Source: Tateyamaria sp. Alg231-49 (GTDB lineage Bacteria > Pseudomonadota > Alphaproteobacteria > Rhodobacterales > Rhodobacteraceae). From it: DNA of 64,000 nt. This document shows, one piece after another, positions 18,655-27,323 of the stretch. The number at the start of each line of letters is the position of its first letter. Position 1 is the first letter of the stretch. A program made the position numbers and the translations under genes. The notes below the pieces were generated by a model, which saw nothing but the letters and a program-made list of their open reading frames with translations, was not told the DNA's origin and did not search any database. Location of the stretch: NCBI RefSeq assembly GCF_900143535.1, contig NZ_FRFA01000005.1:248001-312000 (forward strand). Direction: 5' to 3'.

Positions 18655-19743
18655 TTACAGCGCGACTTCGGTATTTCGATCGAACAGATGCACACCACCC
18701 GGATCGATCGCGAATGTTAGGGTTTGGCCCAAGGCCACGGGCGTTTGCGAGTTCACTTCGACCATCACCCGCGCAGGACCGCATTTGCAGAGCAAGACAG
18801 ACTGGGCGCCCACGTATTCCGAAACTTCGACGTCCAGTTTCAGCGCGCGTGCAGGTTCGGCATCCGCTTCAAAGGCCAGATCAGAAGGGCGAATACCCAG
18901 GGTGATCTGCTTACTATTGTGCTTTTGTGCTTTGGCGGCTTTTTCGCCGATCAGCTGCACATCGAACCCGTCGCCTTTGACAAAGACACCGCCATCATGT
19001 TCGACGATCTCACCATCGAGGAAATTCATCGGGGGCATGCCCATGAAACCGGCGACAAACTTGTTCACCGGGCGCTTGAACAACTCTTCGGGCGTGCCTT
19101 GCTGCTGGATATAGCCGCCGTGCATGACCACGATCCGATCGGCCAGCGTCATCGCCTCGATCTGATCGTGCGTGACGTAGATCATGTTTTTCTGCACCCG
19201 CTGGCTCATCAACGCCAGCTCGGCGCGCATCTGCCCACGCAGTTTGGCATCAAGGTTCGAAAGCGGCTCATCAAAGAGGAAAATACCGCTGTCCTTGGCC
19301 AATGCGCGCGCCATCGCGACCCGCTGACGTTGCCCGCCGGACAGGGCGCCGGGCTTGCGCGCGAGGAATTCGGTCAGGCCAACAGTGTCGGCCACTTCGC
19401 GCACCTTCTTTTCGATTTCTGCTTTCGGTCGGCGGGCCAGACGCAGGGCAAAGCTGATGTTCTGGGCGACGTTCATGTGCGGGTAAAGCGCGTAGTCCTG
19501 AAACACCATCGCCAGATCGCGATCTTTCGGCTCAAGGTGGCTGACAGGTTTACCATCCACAAAGATCTCGCCTTCACTCACCTCCTCCAGCCCGGCGATC
19601 ATGCGCAAAGTGGTTGATTTTCCGCAGCCCGAAGGACCGACCAAGACGGTGAACTCGTTGTCCGCCATCTCCAGATCGATCCCATGCAGGACCTGAACAT
19701 CGCCGTAGCGTTTGATCAGATTTTCAAGGCGAATGGTCAGCAT
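18655..19743 (-). CDS. ABC transporter ATP-binding protein, UgpC/MalK type
   Basis: 362 aa. Walker [14 protein letters not shown], signature [14 protein letters not shown], Walker [11 protein letters not shown] and H-loop [11 protein letters not shown] are all intact, followed by a TOBE region. It is the first gene of the second sugar ABC operon. The promoter region between this gene and the upstream lacI gene carries two operator copies as an inverted pair, so the whole operon is probably repressed by the LacI-family protein. Confidence 0.94.
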   Translation of the reverse strand: MLTIRLENLIKRYGDVQVLHGIDLEMADNEFTVLVGPSGCGKSTTLRMIAGLEEVSEGEIFVDGKPVSHLEPKDRDLAMVFQDYALYPHMNVAQNISFALRLARRPKAEIEKKVREVADTVGLTEFLARKPGALSGGQRQRVAMARALAKDSGIFLFDEPLSNLDAKLRGQMRAELALMSQRVQKNMIYVTHDQIEAMTLADRIVVMHGGYIQQQGTPEELFKRPVNKFVAGFMGMPPMNFLDGEIVEHDGGVFVKGDGFDVQLIGEKAAKAQKHNSKQITLGIRPSDLAFEADAEPARALKLDVEVSEYVGAQSVLLCKCGPARVMVEVNSQTPVALGQTLTFAIDPGGVHLFDRNTEVAL

Positions 19744-19763
19744 ATCGGCTCTCTCCCCCCGAT

Positions 19764-19779
19764 GTGTTACCGGTCACAT
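19764..19779 (+). promoter_or_regulatory. LacI-type operator, copy 1
   Basis: GTGTTACCGGTCACAT, a semi-palindrome around ACCGGT, typical of LacI-family sites with a central CG. It is the exact reverse complement of the copy at 19786-19801; the two centres are 22 bases apart, about two helical turns. It lies 20-35 bases upstream of the ATPase start. Confidence 0.8.
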
Positions 19780-19785
19780 TAGGAG

Positions 19786-19801
19786 ATGTGACCGGTAACA
19801 C
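19786..19801 (-). promoter_or_regulatory. LacI-type operator, copy 2
   Basis: ATGTGACCGGTAACAC, the exact inverted copy of the site at 19764-19779, separated by six bases. Located between the lacI stop and the ATPase start. Side-by-side placement suggests cooperative binding of two repressor dimers. Confidence 0.8.
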
Positions 19802-19843
19802 AAGCAAAAAGAGTCGTTTTACTTCAACAACCCGCCCACAAGC

Positions 19844-20881
19844 TTACGGTTTTGTACTTTCGCGAAATTCCAGATCAACATCGACGCTGACATGTTGACG
19901 TGCCGCCTCGGTGTGATCGGACGCCTCGAGCAATCCGGCGATCATGCGCCCGGCTGCCTGCCCAATGGCCTGAGGATCGACCGTGACCGTCGTGATCGTC
20001 GGCGAGGAAAAGCGCGACACCTCGAAATTGCCGAACCCCAGAATGCCGATATCATCCGGCACCGCCTTACCCGCACGACGCAAGGCCGACGTCAGGCCAA
20101 ACGCGGGTGCATCCGACACGCAGAATATACAGTCGGTGTCGGGATAACGCGCGAGCAGCTCAGGGGCGGCGGCGGCGCCATCTTCGATGGACAGGGGAGG
20201 TTTTCCCAGGCGCAGAATTCGGTGGTCGGACAAACCGGCCTCTTTCATCGCCGCACTGAACCCTTTGCGCCGGGCCGCGCCGCGCGTCCAATCGTCTTCG
20301 ACCTCACCCAGAAACGCGATATTGCGATACCCGCGCGCAATCATCGCTTGTGTCATTTGCCGTGCTGCGGCCACATTGGAAAAACCGACCGTATGGCCAA
20401 TAGGCTGCTCGGGCCGCTCCCACAATTCGACCACAGGCACATTGGCATCCCGCAGTAACGCGATGGTGCGCTCGGTATGCCCGTCATAAGACAGCACTAT
20501 TGCCTCTGGGCGCCGGCGCAGCATGGTCTCAACCAGCTCTTCTTCGCGGTCGCGTTCGTAGTTGGTGTAGCCCAGCAGGATTTGCTGCCCGATCTTTTCC
20601 AGCTCTTCAGTCAGCGCCTGAACCGTTTCGGCAAAGTGCAGGTTGTTAAGTGAAGGCACCAGCACAGCGACAAAACCAGACCGTTTGGTGGTCAAACTGC
20701 CCGCCATCTGGTCCGGGACATAGTTCATCTCGCGCACGATCGACAGGATGTGTTCACGGGTCTCGCGCGAAACCGGGCTGTCTTTTTTCAACGCGCGCGA
20801 CACAGTCATGCGCGACACGCCTGCGGCGTGCGCCACATCCCGCATGGTCACCGTGGATTGCGATTTGAGGGGCTTTTTCAC
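19844..20881 (-). CDS. LacI-family transcriptional repressor
   Basis: 345 aa. The N-terminal helix-turn-helix and hinge are clear: TMRDVAHAAGVSRMTVSRAL followed by MNYVPDQMAGSLTTKRSG. The rest is a periplasmic-binding-protein-like sensor domain ending in DLEFRESTKP. It should bind the GTGTTAYCGGTCACAT sites at 19764-19801 and, for autoregulation, at 20897-20912. The effector is probably a sugar imported by the adjacent ABC system. It is transcribed on the same strand as, and ahead of, that operon. Confidence 0.94.
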   Translation of the reverse strand: MKKPLKSQSTVTMRDVAHAAGVSRMTVSRALKKDSPVSRETREHILSIVREMNYVPDQMAGSLTTKRSGFVAVLVPSLNNLHFAETVQALTEELEKIGQQILLGYTNYERDREEELVETMLRRRPEAIVLSYDGHTERTIALLRDANVPVVELWERPEQPIGHTVGFSNVAAARQMTQAMIARGYRNIAFLGEVEDDWTRGAARRKGFSAAMKEAGLSDHRILRLGKPPLSIEDGAAAAPELLARYPDTDCIFCVSDAPAFGLTSALRRAGKAVPDDIGILGFGNFEVSRFSSPTITTVTVDPQAIGQAAGRMIAGLLEASDHTEAARQHVSVDVDLEFRESTKP

Positions 20882-20896
20882 GCTGGCACCAAAAAA

Positions 20897-20912
20897 GTGT
20901 TATCGGTCACAT
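20897..20912 (+). promoter_or_regulatory. LacI-type operator, copy 3 (lacI promoter)
   Basis: GTGTTATCGGTCACAT, differing from the operon-side operators at one base. It lies 16-31 bases upstream of the lacI start codon, which points to negative autoregulation. Confidence 0.75.
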
Positions 20913-21075
20913 ATTGCGCAACCACAGTGCGACGCGCAAGTGTGCCCTCCCCCGTTCGTTTTCGCTTGGCCCGGTTGTCTGGCCTGCGCATGCTGGGTAG
21001 GCGCATATATCGCATGCGCACGCCGTGTTCGCCCCCACTTGGCGACATAGGTATGTGTGCATTGGGGGACCTACG

Positions 21076-21729
21076 TTGCTTACGATCACGTCTGTTGAAA
21101 AATCCTATCTCCACGAAGACGGCCGCATTCCTGTGTTGCAGGGCGTGAGCCTCGCTTTGGATCAGGGCCAAACTCTTGCCCTGACAGGTGAATCCGGCAG
21201 CGGCAAAAGCACGCTATTGCACATCGCGGCTGGCCTTGAGGCACCGGACGCGGGGTCTGTTCATGTGTTGGGGCAGGATATTACAGCCATGGATGACAGC
21301 GGGCGGGCCGCCATGCGCCGCCGCGACATTGCACTTGTCTTTCAGCAGTTCAACTTGATCCCGTCCCTGACCGTGGGGGCCAACATCTCCTTTCAGGCAG
21401 CACTTGCGGGCACCATCGACACCGCCCACGTCACGGCTCTTGCCGAGGCGTTGGGCCTGTCGGATCAACTCTCCAAATATCCAGAGGCCCTGTCAGGTGG
21501 CCAGCAACAGCGTGTCGCCATTGCACGCGCGCTTGCGGCCCGTCCCAAACTGCTGCTGGCCGACGAACCCACCGGCAATCTGGACGAAAAAACGGGAGCG
21601 ACTGTGCTGGAACAAATGCTGGAACTTGTCCGGCAAAGCGACACAGCGCTGATGGTGGTCACCCATTCGCCCAAGGTCGCCGCACGCATGGATCGCACGT
21701 TGGAATTGAGCGGTGGCAAGGTGTTATGA
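21076..21729 (+). CDS. ABC transporter ATP-binding protein, LolD/MacB type
   Basis: 217 aa starting at TTG (21076), preceded by GGGGGA; a GTG at 21055 is an alternative. Walker A is GESGSGKSTLLHI, signature LSGGQQQRVAIARA, Walker B LLLADEPTGNLD. The DEPTGNLD form and short length are characteristic of ATPases that serve FtsX-fold permeases, acting in lipoprotein release or mechanotransmission rather than import. It overlaps the permease gene by four bases, so the two form one complex. Confidence 0.92.
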   Translation: MLTITSVEKSYLHEDGRIPVLQGVSLALDQGQTLALTGESGSGKSTLLHIAAGLEAPDAGSVHVLGQDITAMDDSGRAAMRRRDIALVFQQFNLIPSLTVGANISFQAALAGTIDTAHVTALAEALGLSDQLSKYPEALSGGQQQRVAIARALAARPKLLLADEPTGNLDEKTGATVLEQMLELVRQSDTALMVVTHSPKVAARMDRTLELSGGKVL

Positions 21730-24104
21730 TCCGCACCTGCCTCATCGCCCTGCTGTCCCACTGGCGGCGCAATCCCGTCCAGTTGTTCGCCTATCTGGCC
21801 GGGCTGGCCATTGCGACGGCTCTTTGGTCCGGCGTGCAGGCGATCAACAGCGAAGCGCGCGCCAGCTACGATGCCGCGGCCGCAACCCTTGGCGAAGGGC
21901 GGTTTGATCGGTTGATCCCCAAACAAGGCAACGCTATCGCCCAAGACACATATGTGACCCTGCGGCGCGCCGGTTGGCTGGTGTCCCCGGTCTTGGACGT
22001 ACGGCTTGGGGATGTGCGGGTGATCGGAGTGGAACCTGTGACGTCGCCCACGGGTTTTGCCGGACTGACATTCACCGAAGAAACACCCGCACTGATGCCC
22101 GGCGAGCCAGACCTGTTGTTTGCCAACGCAGAAACCGCGGCGGCACTTGGGGATCGGGCCCGCGTCAGCGTGAATGAAAACGTTGCCCCCGGTGTGGCCG
22201 TCGGCGACATCGGCACAGTGCAGCGTCTTTCAGGGCGCGATGATCTGTCGACCCTTGTCTTGCTGCCCGAACAGCCCATCGGTCGTCCCGATCTTGAAAC
22301 CATCGCCCCTGGCTTGCGCTTGCAACCTTCCCAGCAAGTGGCGGATGTCGCCCAACTCACCGACAGCTTTCACCTCAACCTCACAGCCTTTGGGCTGCTC
22401 AGCTTTGCTGTGGGTCTGTTCATCGTACACGCGACCATCGGGCTGGCGTTTGAGCAGCGGCGCGGCATGATCCGCACCATCCGTGCGCTTGGGGTGCCCT
22501 TGCGGACTCTGGTGACGCTGATCACGGTCGAGATGTTGGCACTGGCGGCTATTGGGGCCGCACTTGGTATCGTCATGGGCTATGTGATTGCCGCCCTTCT
22601 GCTGCCGGATGTCGCCGCCACACTGCGCGGGCTGTACGGGGCGGAGGTGTCGGGCACACTGGGCTTTCGCGCTGAATGGTGGCTGTCGGGGTTCTTGCTT
22701 GCACTGCTTGGTACCGCCATCGCCTTGGCAGGGCGCATTTGGCAGATCGCTCGCATGCCGCTGTTGGCGAGTGCGCGGCCCCGTGCGTGGGTGATGTCGG
22801 GGGCGACGCGCTTTGGTGTACAAAGTGTCGCCGCGCTTGGCCTCCTTTCGACGGCAGTGTTGCTTGTGGTCTTGGCTGACGGGTTGATCCCTGTTTTCGC
22901 CCTGCTGGGATGTCTGTTGATCGGCGGCGCGCTGGCGCTGCCAGTGCTGGCGTCCTACGCACTGAGGCTGTTTGAGGCGCGCGCCTCGCAGCCTATTTGG
23001 CAATGGTTTTGGGCCGATACACGCCAGCAACTGCCCGGCCTTAGCCTTGCATTGATGGCCTTGTTGCTCGCCGTGTCGGCCAATGTCGGCGTGTCGACGA
23101 TGGTGTCGAGTTTCCGGCTGACCTTTGTCGGGTTTCTGGATCAGCGCCTTGCCCCAGAACTGTTTGCGCGCGTGGACAATGCCGAACAAAGCGCGCAACT
23201 GGAGGCGTATCTGATCGCCCAAGGTATCGAAACGCTCCCCCTTCGATCCGCCTCTGCCCAGATCGAAGGCCGCCCCGTGCAGGTCTTCGGCGTGCGGGTC
23301 GGGCCGACATACCGCAACAATTGGGTGTTCTTGGCAGAAGAAAGTGACGCATGGGATCGCGTGGAGCGCGGCTCGGCGGTCATCGCCAATGAACAACTGG
23401 CCAGACGCCGCAGTCTGTGGGTTGGGGACAGCGTGCAGATTTCACCTGACCTGACCCTCCCCATTGCCGCTGTGGTGGGCGATTATGGCAACCCTGAAGG
23501 TCAGATTGTCGTCTCAGAGGATGTGTTCACCACCCTCTATCCCGACAGCTTTGCCGCGCAGTTCGGTATGCGCACCGGCGACGCGACAGCCTTGCGAACA
23601 CAGATCGTCGACCAAGTCGGTCTGCCCGAAAACACTATGATCAATCAGGAAGCAATCAAGGCGATGTCTCTAGAGGTGTTCGAACGCACCTTTACCGTCA
23701 CCGCAGCCCTCAATGTGCTTACCCTTGGCGTTGCCGCCTTCGCCATTTTGATGAGCCTTTTGACCCTTGCCGACCTGCGCGTGCCCCAACTTGCCCCCGT
23801 CTGGGCCATTGGCGTGACGCGAGCCACATTGGGGCGGCTGGAGTTGTTTCGCGCCTTAGGATTAGGCCTATTGGTCTTTGCCTACGCTATCCCTTTGGGC
23901 CTCGCCTTGGCATGGATTTTGCTGGCCTTGGTCAATGTAGAGGCTTTCGGGTGGCAACTGCCGATGTTTCTGTTCCCGTTGGATTATCTACAACTGGGGG
24001 CCTATGCCCTTGTCGCCGTTGCACTTGCAGCTGCATGGCCCGCATGGCGCTTGATCCGCACGCCTCCGGCCGCCCTTCTCAAGGTGTTTGCGCATGAACG
24101 TTAG
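21726..24104 (+). CDS. FtsX-like ABC transporter permease
   Basis: 792 aa with two FtsX-type modules: an N-terminal helix, a large periplasmic domain, then three helices near residues 225-370, a repeat of the pattern with further periplasmic domain, and three C-terminal helices. This duplicated form resembles permeases of predicted lipoprotein or peptide exporters. The segment AFAILMSLLTLADLRVPQLA is part of the last module. Coupled to the LolD-like ATPase upstream and to the lipocalin-like exported protein downstream (11-base overlap). The exported cargo is unknown. Confidence 0.9.
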   Translation: MIRTCLIALLSHWRRNPVQLFAYLAGLAIATALWSGVQAINSEARASYDAAAATLGEGRFDRLIPKQGNAIAQDTYVTLRRAGWLVSPVLDVRLGDVRVIGVEPVTSPTGFAGLTFTEETPALMPGEPDLLFANAETAAALGDRARVSVNENVAPGVAVGDIGTVQRLSGRDDLSTLVLLPEQPIGRPDLETIAPGLRLQPSQQVADVAQLTDSFHLNLTAFGLLSFAVGLFIVHATIGLAFEQRRGMIRTIRALGVPLRTLVTLITVEMLALAAIGAALGIVMGYVIAALLLPDVAATLRGLYGAEVSGTLGFRAEWWLSGFLLALLGTAIALAGRIWQIARMPLLASARPRAWVMSGATRFGVQSVAALGLLSTAVLLVVLADGLIPVFALLGCLLIGGALALPVLASYALRLFEARASQPIWQWFWADTRQQLPGLSLALMALLLAVSANVGVSTMVSSFRLTFVGFLDQRLAPELFARVDNAEQSAQLEAYLIAQGIETLPLRSASAQIEGRPVQVFGVRVGPTYRNNWVFLAEESDAWDRVERGSAVIANEQLARRRSLWVGDSVQISPDLTLPIAAVVGDYGNPEGQIVVSEDVFTTLYPDSFAAQFGMRTGDATALRTQIVDQVGLPENTMINQEAIKAMSLEVFERTFTVTAALNVLTLGVAAFAILMSLLTLADLRVPQLAPVWAIGVTRATLGRLELFRALGLGLLVFAYAIPLGLALAWILLALVNVEAFGWQLPMFLFPLDYLQLGAYALVAVALAAAWPAWRLIRTPPAALLKVFAHER

Positions 24105-25137
24105 GCTTTTCCTTCTTCTGTGCCTGTTGCCGCTTTCTGCGCTGGCCCAGGGGTTTTCAGGCCTCGGGTCGGAAGCAGACGCAGAATTTTCCAGCCCCTC
24201 CCCGAACCCTGCTTTCGCTTTCCCCGCCGATCACGGGCCCCACCCCGATTACCGGATCGAATGGTGGTACCTGACGGCCACGCTCGAAGCCGCAGATGGC
24301 ACAGCTTACGGTCTGCAATGGACCCTCTTTCGCTCAGCCCTCGCGCCGGGAGAAGACGAAGGATGGGCCTCTCCGCAAATCTGGTTTGCACATGCCGCCG
24401 TCACAACGCCCAACGCACATCTCGCCTCCGAAAGGTTCGCGCGCGGCGGCATAGGCCAAGCAGGCGTTCAGGCGTCCCCCTTCCGTGCGTGGATTGACGA
24501 ATGGGCGCTTGAGGGGCCGGATTTCGACAGCCTGTCCCTGTCCGCACATACGCCTGACTTTGCTTATGACATGACGCTTGAGGCGCAAGGGCCGCTGGTC
24601 TTTCACGGCGATGCGGGCTTTTCCGTGAAATCTTCCGAGGGACAGGCCAGCTATTATTACTCCCAACCTTTCTATGACATCTCCGGCACCCTGACCCTGC
24701 CGGAAGGACAGGTCACGGTCAGCGGTCAAGCATGGCTCGACCGGGAATGGTCCTCGCAACCTTTGAGCGACACGCAATCTGGCTGGGACTGGTTTTCGCT
24801 GTCCTTTGATCAGGGGGCCAAGCTGATGGGGTTCCAGCTACGCCAAACGGATGGATCAACGTTCAGTTCGGCCACATGGATCGAGGCGGATGGCACGACG
24901 ACGGCTTACGCGGATGGCGCATTCACCGCCCGTCTTCTGGAAACGAGCAATGTCGCAGACCGGGACATCCCCACCCGCTGGCAAGTCGCCTTGCCTGACC
25001 GCCACGTGGATGTGACAGTCAGCGCGATGAACCCGGATGCGTGGATGGGCCTGTCGATCCCCTATTGGGAGGGACCGGTGGGCATCACAGGCTCGCATAC
25101 CGGGCGCGGATATCTGGAGATGACAGGATATGAGTGA
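24094..25137 (+). CDS. Exported lipocalin-like protein, CrtC/AttH family
   Basis: 347 aa. The ATG at 24094 is used; a TTG six bases upstream is in frame but unneeded. A clear signal peptide (MNVRLFLLLCLLPLSALA) precedes the mature start QGFSG. The family core is seen in DYRIEWWYLTATLE, GLQWTLFRSALAP and WLDREWSSQPL, as in hydroxyneurosporene-hydratase-like and AttH proteins. Genes of this family are repeatedly found beside LolD/FtsX exporters, as here, but the ligand is not known. It overlaps the next gene by eight bases. Confidence 0.88.
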   Translation: MNVRLFLLLCLLPLSALAQGFSGLGSEADAEFSSPSPNPAFAFPADHGPHPDYRIEWWYLTATLEAADGTAYGLQWTLFRSALAPGEDEGWASPQIWFAHAAVTTPNAHLASERFARGGIGQAGVQASPFRAWIDEWALEGPDFDSLSLSAHTPDFAYDMTLEAQGPLVFHGDAGFSVKSSEGQASYYYSQPFYDISGTLTLPEGQVTVSGQAWLDREWSSQPLSDTQSGWDWFSLSFDQGAKLMGFQLRQTDGSTFSSATWIEADGTTTAYADGAFTARLLETSNVADRDIPTRWQVALPDRHVDVTVSAMNPDAWMGLSIPYWEGPVGITGSHTGRGYLEMTGYE

Positions 25138-25684
25138 TCCAAACGATCTGGCCGCCTTTCTGGATGAGGCATGGCAACACCTTGGGCGCGGCGTGGCCGA
25201 TGCAAAGTCACCCGCCCGCTATCCGACCTTTGCCACCATCTCGCCCGATGGCTGGCCCGAGGCGCGCACCGTCGCGATGCGCGCAGCAATCCGTACTGAG
25301 GGTTTTGTTGAGGTGCATACCGACATTGAGACCCCAAAAATCACCGCCCTGCGCCACAGCCCCCGCGCCAGCCTGCACATCTGGCTGCCACGTGCGGATG
25401 TGCAAATCCGGCTGCAAGCGCAGGTCGAGATCCTGACCGGACCCGAGATCGATGACGATTGGGCGCGGGTGCCTGTGGGCTCTCGGGTATCTTACGGCAC
25501 CCAGCCCATACCCGGCACGCCGATTTCATCCGTCTATGACTATGATAAACCGGCCCTGCGGGATCGCTTTGCGGTGCTGCGCTGTCATCTGGTGGACATC
25601 GACCTTGTCCATCTTGGCGCCCAGCACAGGCGCGCGGTTTACCGCGCTGATACCAACTGGCAAGGGACATGGGTCGCCCCATGA
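25130..25684 (+). CDS. Pyridoxamine 5'-phosphate oxidase-like flavoprotein
   Basis: 184 aa split-barrel FMN-binding protein. The N-terminal segment ARYPTFATISPDGWPEARTVAMRA and the HTDIETPKITALRHSPRASLHIWLP region match PNPOx-like proteins, where Arg and Lys contact the FMN phosphate. It lacks clear similarity to true PdxH at the C-terminus, so vitamin B6 synthesis is not implied. Its start overlaps the lipocalin gene, placing it at the end of the exporter operon. Its stop codon abuts the terminator of the convergent iron-binder gene. Confidence 0.85.
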   Translation: MSDPNDLAAFLDEAWQHLGRGVADAKSPARYPTFATISPDGWPEARTVAMRAAIRTEGFVEVHTDIETPKITALRHSPRASLHIWLPRADVQIRLQAQVEILTGPEIDDDWARVPVGSRVSYGTQPIPGTPISSVYDYDKPALRDRFAVLRCHLVDIDLVHLGAQHRRAVYRADTNWQGTWVAP

Positions 25685-25712
25685 AAAAGGCCCGGACAAA
25701 CTCGCCCGGGCC
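25684..25712 (-). terminator. Rho-independent terminator of the iron-binding-protein gene
   Basis: On the minus strand a seven-base stem GGCCCGG/CCGGGCC with a ten-base loop is followed by TTTTT. It lies 28 bases beyond the stop of the gene ending at 25740. The stem may also stop the convergent plus-strand operon. Confidence 0.75.
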
Positions 25713-25739
25713 ATTGTGAACAGTTCGTGAGTGGAGCCG

Positions 25740-26771
25740 TTATGGCCAGCCAACCGTGTTAAAGATGCGCTGCGCCTCTGGCACGTTCTTGGCCACTGCA
25801 CTCAGATCAACGTCGTCGGGCTTGAACAGGCCAAGGGCCGCAACAGACGGGCTGAGCGCGACACCGGGCACGGCCGGGTATTCATCGTTCCCTGCGGAAA
25901 AGTACTGCTGCGCCTGATCGCTGGCGAGGTATTCAAGAAAGGCCACCGCGTTGTCGCGGTTTGGCGCATTCACCGCCACGCCACCACCTGACAGGTTCAT
26001 GTGCGCGCCTTCTGCGTTCTGAGACGGGAACACCCATCCTATGTTTTCGCGCGCCTCTGCAGGCAGGCCGTCAACGTCACGGCGGATCGATCGGGCAAAG
26101 TAGTACGTGTTCGAGATCGAGATATCGCACTCACCCGACACCAGACCCCGCAGCTGGTCGGTGTCGCCGCCCTGAGGTTTGCGGGCAAAGTTGTCGACCA
26201 CCCCCTGCGCCCAAGCTGTGGCCGCCTCGGCGCCTGCATGTTCGATGACCGAAGCCAGCAGGGTTTGCGAATAGACGTTGGTGGACGAGCGGTGACACAC
26301 CATGCCCTTGTAGGCAGGGTCTGCGAGGTCGGCATAAGTCTGGGGCGGGTTTTCAACGTCCGTCTTGTCGTAAAAGATGATCCGCGCACGCTGGCTGAAA
26401 CCAAACCACTGATTGTCGCTGTCTTGCAAATAGGCCGGGATACGCGCCTCAAGCAAATCACTGTTCACACTTTGCAACACGCCTGCTTCTTTGGCGCGTT
26501 CCAGACGCGATGTGTCCACGGTCAGCAGGATGTCGGCAGGCGAATTCGCCCCCTCGGCTTCCATCCGGGCAATCAGTTCATCTGCTTTGCCCTCAATCCG
26601 GTTGATGGTGATCCCGGTGGCTTCGGTGAAGTCGGAATAAAGACGCTCGTCAGTGTCGTAGTGCCGCGAGGAGTAGAGGTTCAATTCTCCCTCAGCAGCA
26701 GCAGCAAGAGGGCCAAGAGTGACCGCGGCCGCAGTGAGGGCAGTGGTGAAAAGGAAGGATGAGCGGGTCAT
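25740..26771 (-). CDS. Periplasmic Fe(3+)-binding protein, FbpA/AfuA family
   Basis: 343 aa with a signal peptide (MTRSSFLFTTALTAAAVTL... cleaved near AAAA-EGELN). The mature N-terminus NLYSSRHYDTDERLY and the iron-binding tyrosine pair in SNTYYFARS match ferric-binding proteins of ABC importers. No cognate permease or ATPase gene is adjacent, so partners must be elsewhere. The 118-base upstream region is AT-rich with repeated TACTAAAA elements, and a good terminator follows the gene, so it is probably monocistronic and iron regulated. Confidence 0.9.
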   Translation of the reverse strand: MTRSSFLFTTALTAAAVTLGPLAAAAEGELNLYSSRHYDTDERLYSDFTEATGITINRIEGKADELIARMEAEGANSPADILLTVDTSRLERAKEAGVLQSVNSDLLEARIPAYLQDSDNQWFGFSQRARIIFYDKTDVENPPQTYADLADPAYKGMVCHRSSTNVYSQTLLASVIEHAGAEAATAWAQGVVDNFARKPQGGDTDQLRGLVSGECDISISNTYYFARSIRRDVDGLPAEARENIGWVFPSQNAEGAHMNLSGGGVAVNAPNRDNAVAFLEYLASDQAQQYFSAGNDEYPAVPGVALSPSVAALGLFKPDDVDLSAVAKNVPEAQRIFNTVGWP

Positions 26772-26792
26772 GGGAACTCCATTGAGGTTGTT

Positions 26793-26850
26793 TACTAAAA
26801 CACTCAGATACTATTTTTCGACGCAACACAAGTATCCCTACTAAAATAGT
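26793..26850. promoter_or_regulatory. AT-rich promoter with TACTAAAA repeats before the iron binder
   Basis: TACTAAAA occurs at 26793-26800 and 26839-26846; the second lies in ACTAAAATAGT (26840-26850), a palindrome with a three-base centre. The composition differs sharply from the surrounding GC-rich sequence. Candidate site for an iron regulator, not assignable to a known consensus by eye. Confidence 0.4.
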
Positions 26851-26889
26851 CGGAAATATTTTATCGATCCGTTTGCAGGCGATTACGGC

Positions 26890-27270
26890 TTACGCAGCGT
26901 CCGTGAAATCCACGTGAATATGGTTTCCATCCGGGTCCCATATGTTGAAGGCGACAAGGCTCAGTTCATCAATTCCAGACTTTTGAAATGTGACGCCCCG
27001 ATCCCGCAACCGCGCCTCAAATCCGGCGGCATCTGTGGCCCGCAGCGCAAAATGCTCCAGTTTCAGCGTAGCCTCGGATCCAACACCTGCATCCTGCGAA
27101 ACACCGACCAGATGCACGACGGCTACGTCACCTGCATAAAGCCACGCGCCAGGAAACCCGAAATCCGGGCGCGCGCCATTATCCAACCCCAGCACATCCA
27201 CATACCAATCAATCATTACCTCAAGCTGCTCAGTGCGCAAATTCACGTGATCCAGTCTGGTGATTTGCAT
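26890..27270 (-). CDS. VOC-family protein (glyoxalase/dioxygenase fold)
   Basis: 126 aa. The N-terminal metal-ligand His is in ITRLDHVNLRT, a central His in LKLEHFALRATD, and the C-terminal WDPDGNHIHVDF supplies the last ligands. Start placed at the ATG of MQITRLDH at 27270, with GGGAGAGA upstream. Small single-module VOC proteins include lyases, dioxygenases and resistance proteins; no specific function can be read here. It follows the MmgE/PrpD gene by 53 bases on the same strand. Confidence 0.88.
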   Translation of the reverse strand: MQITRLDHVNLRTEQLEVMIDWYVDVLGLDNGARPDFGFPGAWLYAGDVAVVHLVGVSQDAGVGSEATLKLEHFALRATDAAGFEARLRDRGVTFQKSGIDELSLVAFNIWDPDGNHIHVDFTDAA

Positions 27271-27323
27271 ATGTCTCTCTCCCAAGTTGGCCCATCATTT
27301 CAGCCATTCCCCGGAGGGTCAAA

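Noticed and set aside
19764-19801. LacI operator pair as a Rho-independent terminator of lacI
   Set aside because: The 16-base inverted repeat would fold in RNA, but no T run follows on the minus strand; sequence identity with the lacI promoter site supports an operator role instead.
22230-23396. 388-codon minus-strand frame within the FtsX permease gene
   Set aside because: Gln/His/Arg-rich translation typical of a GC-rich antisense shadow; the plus-strand permease explains the region.
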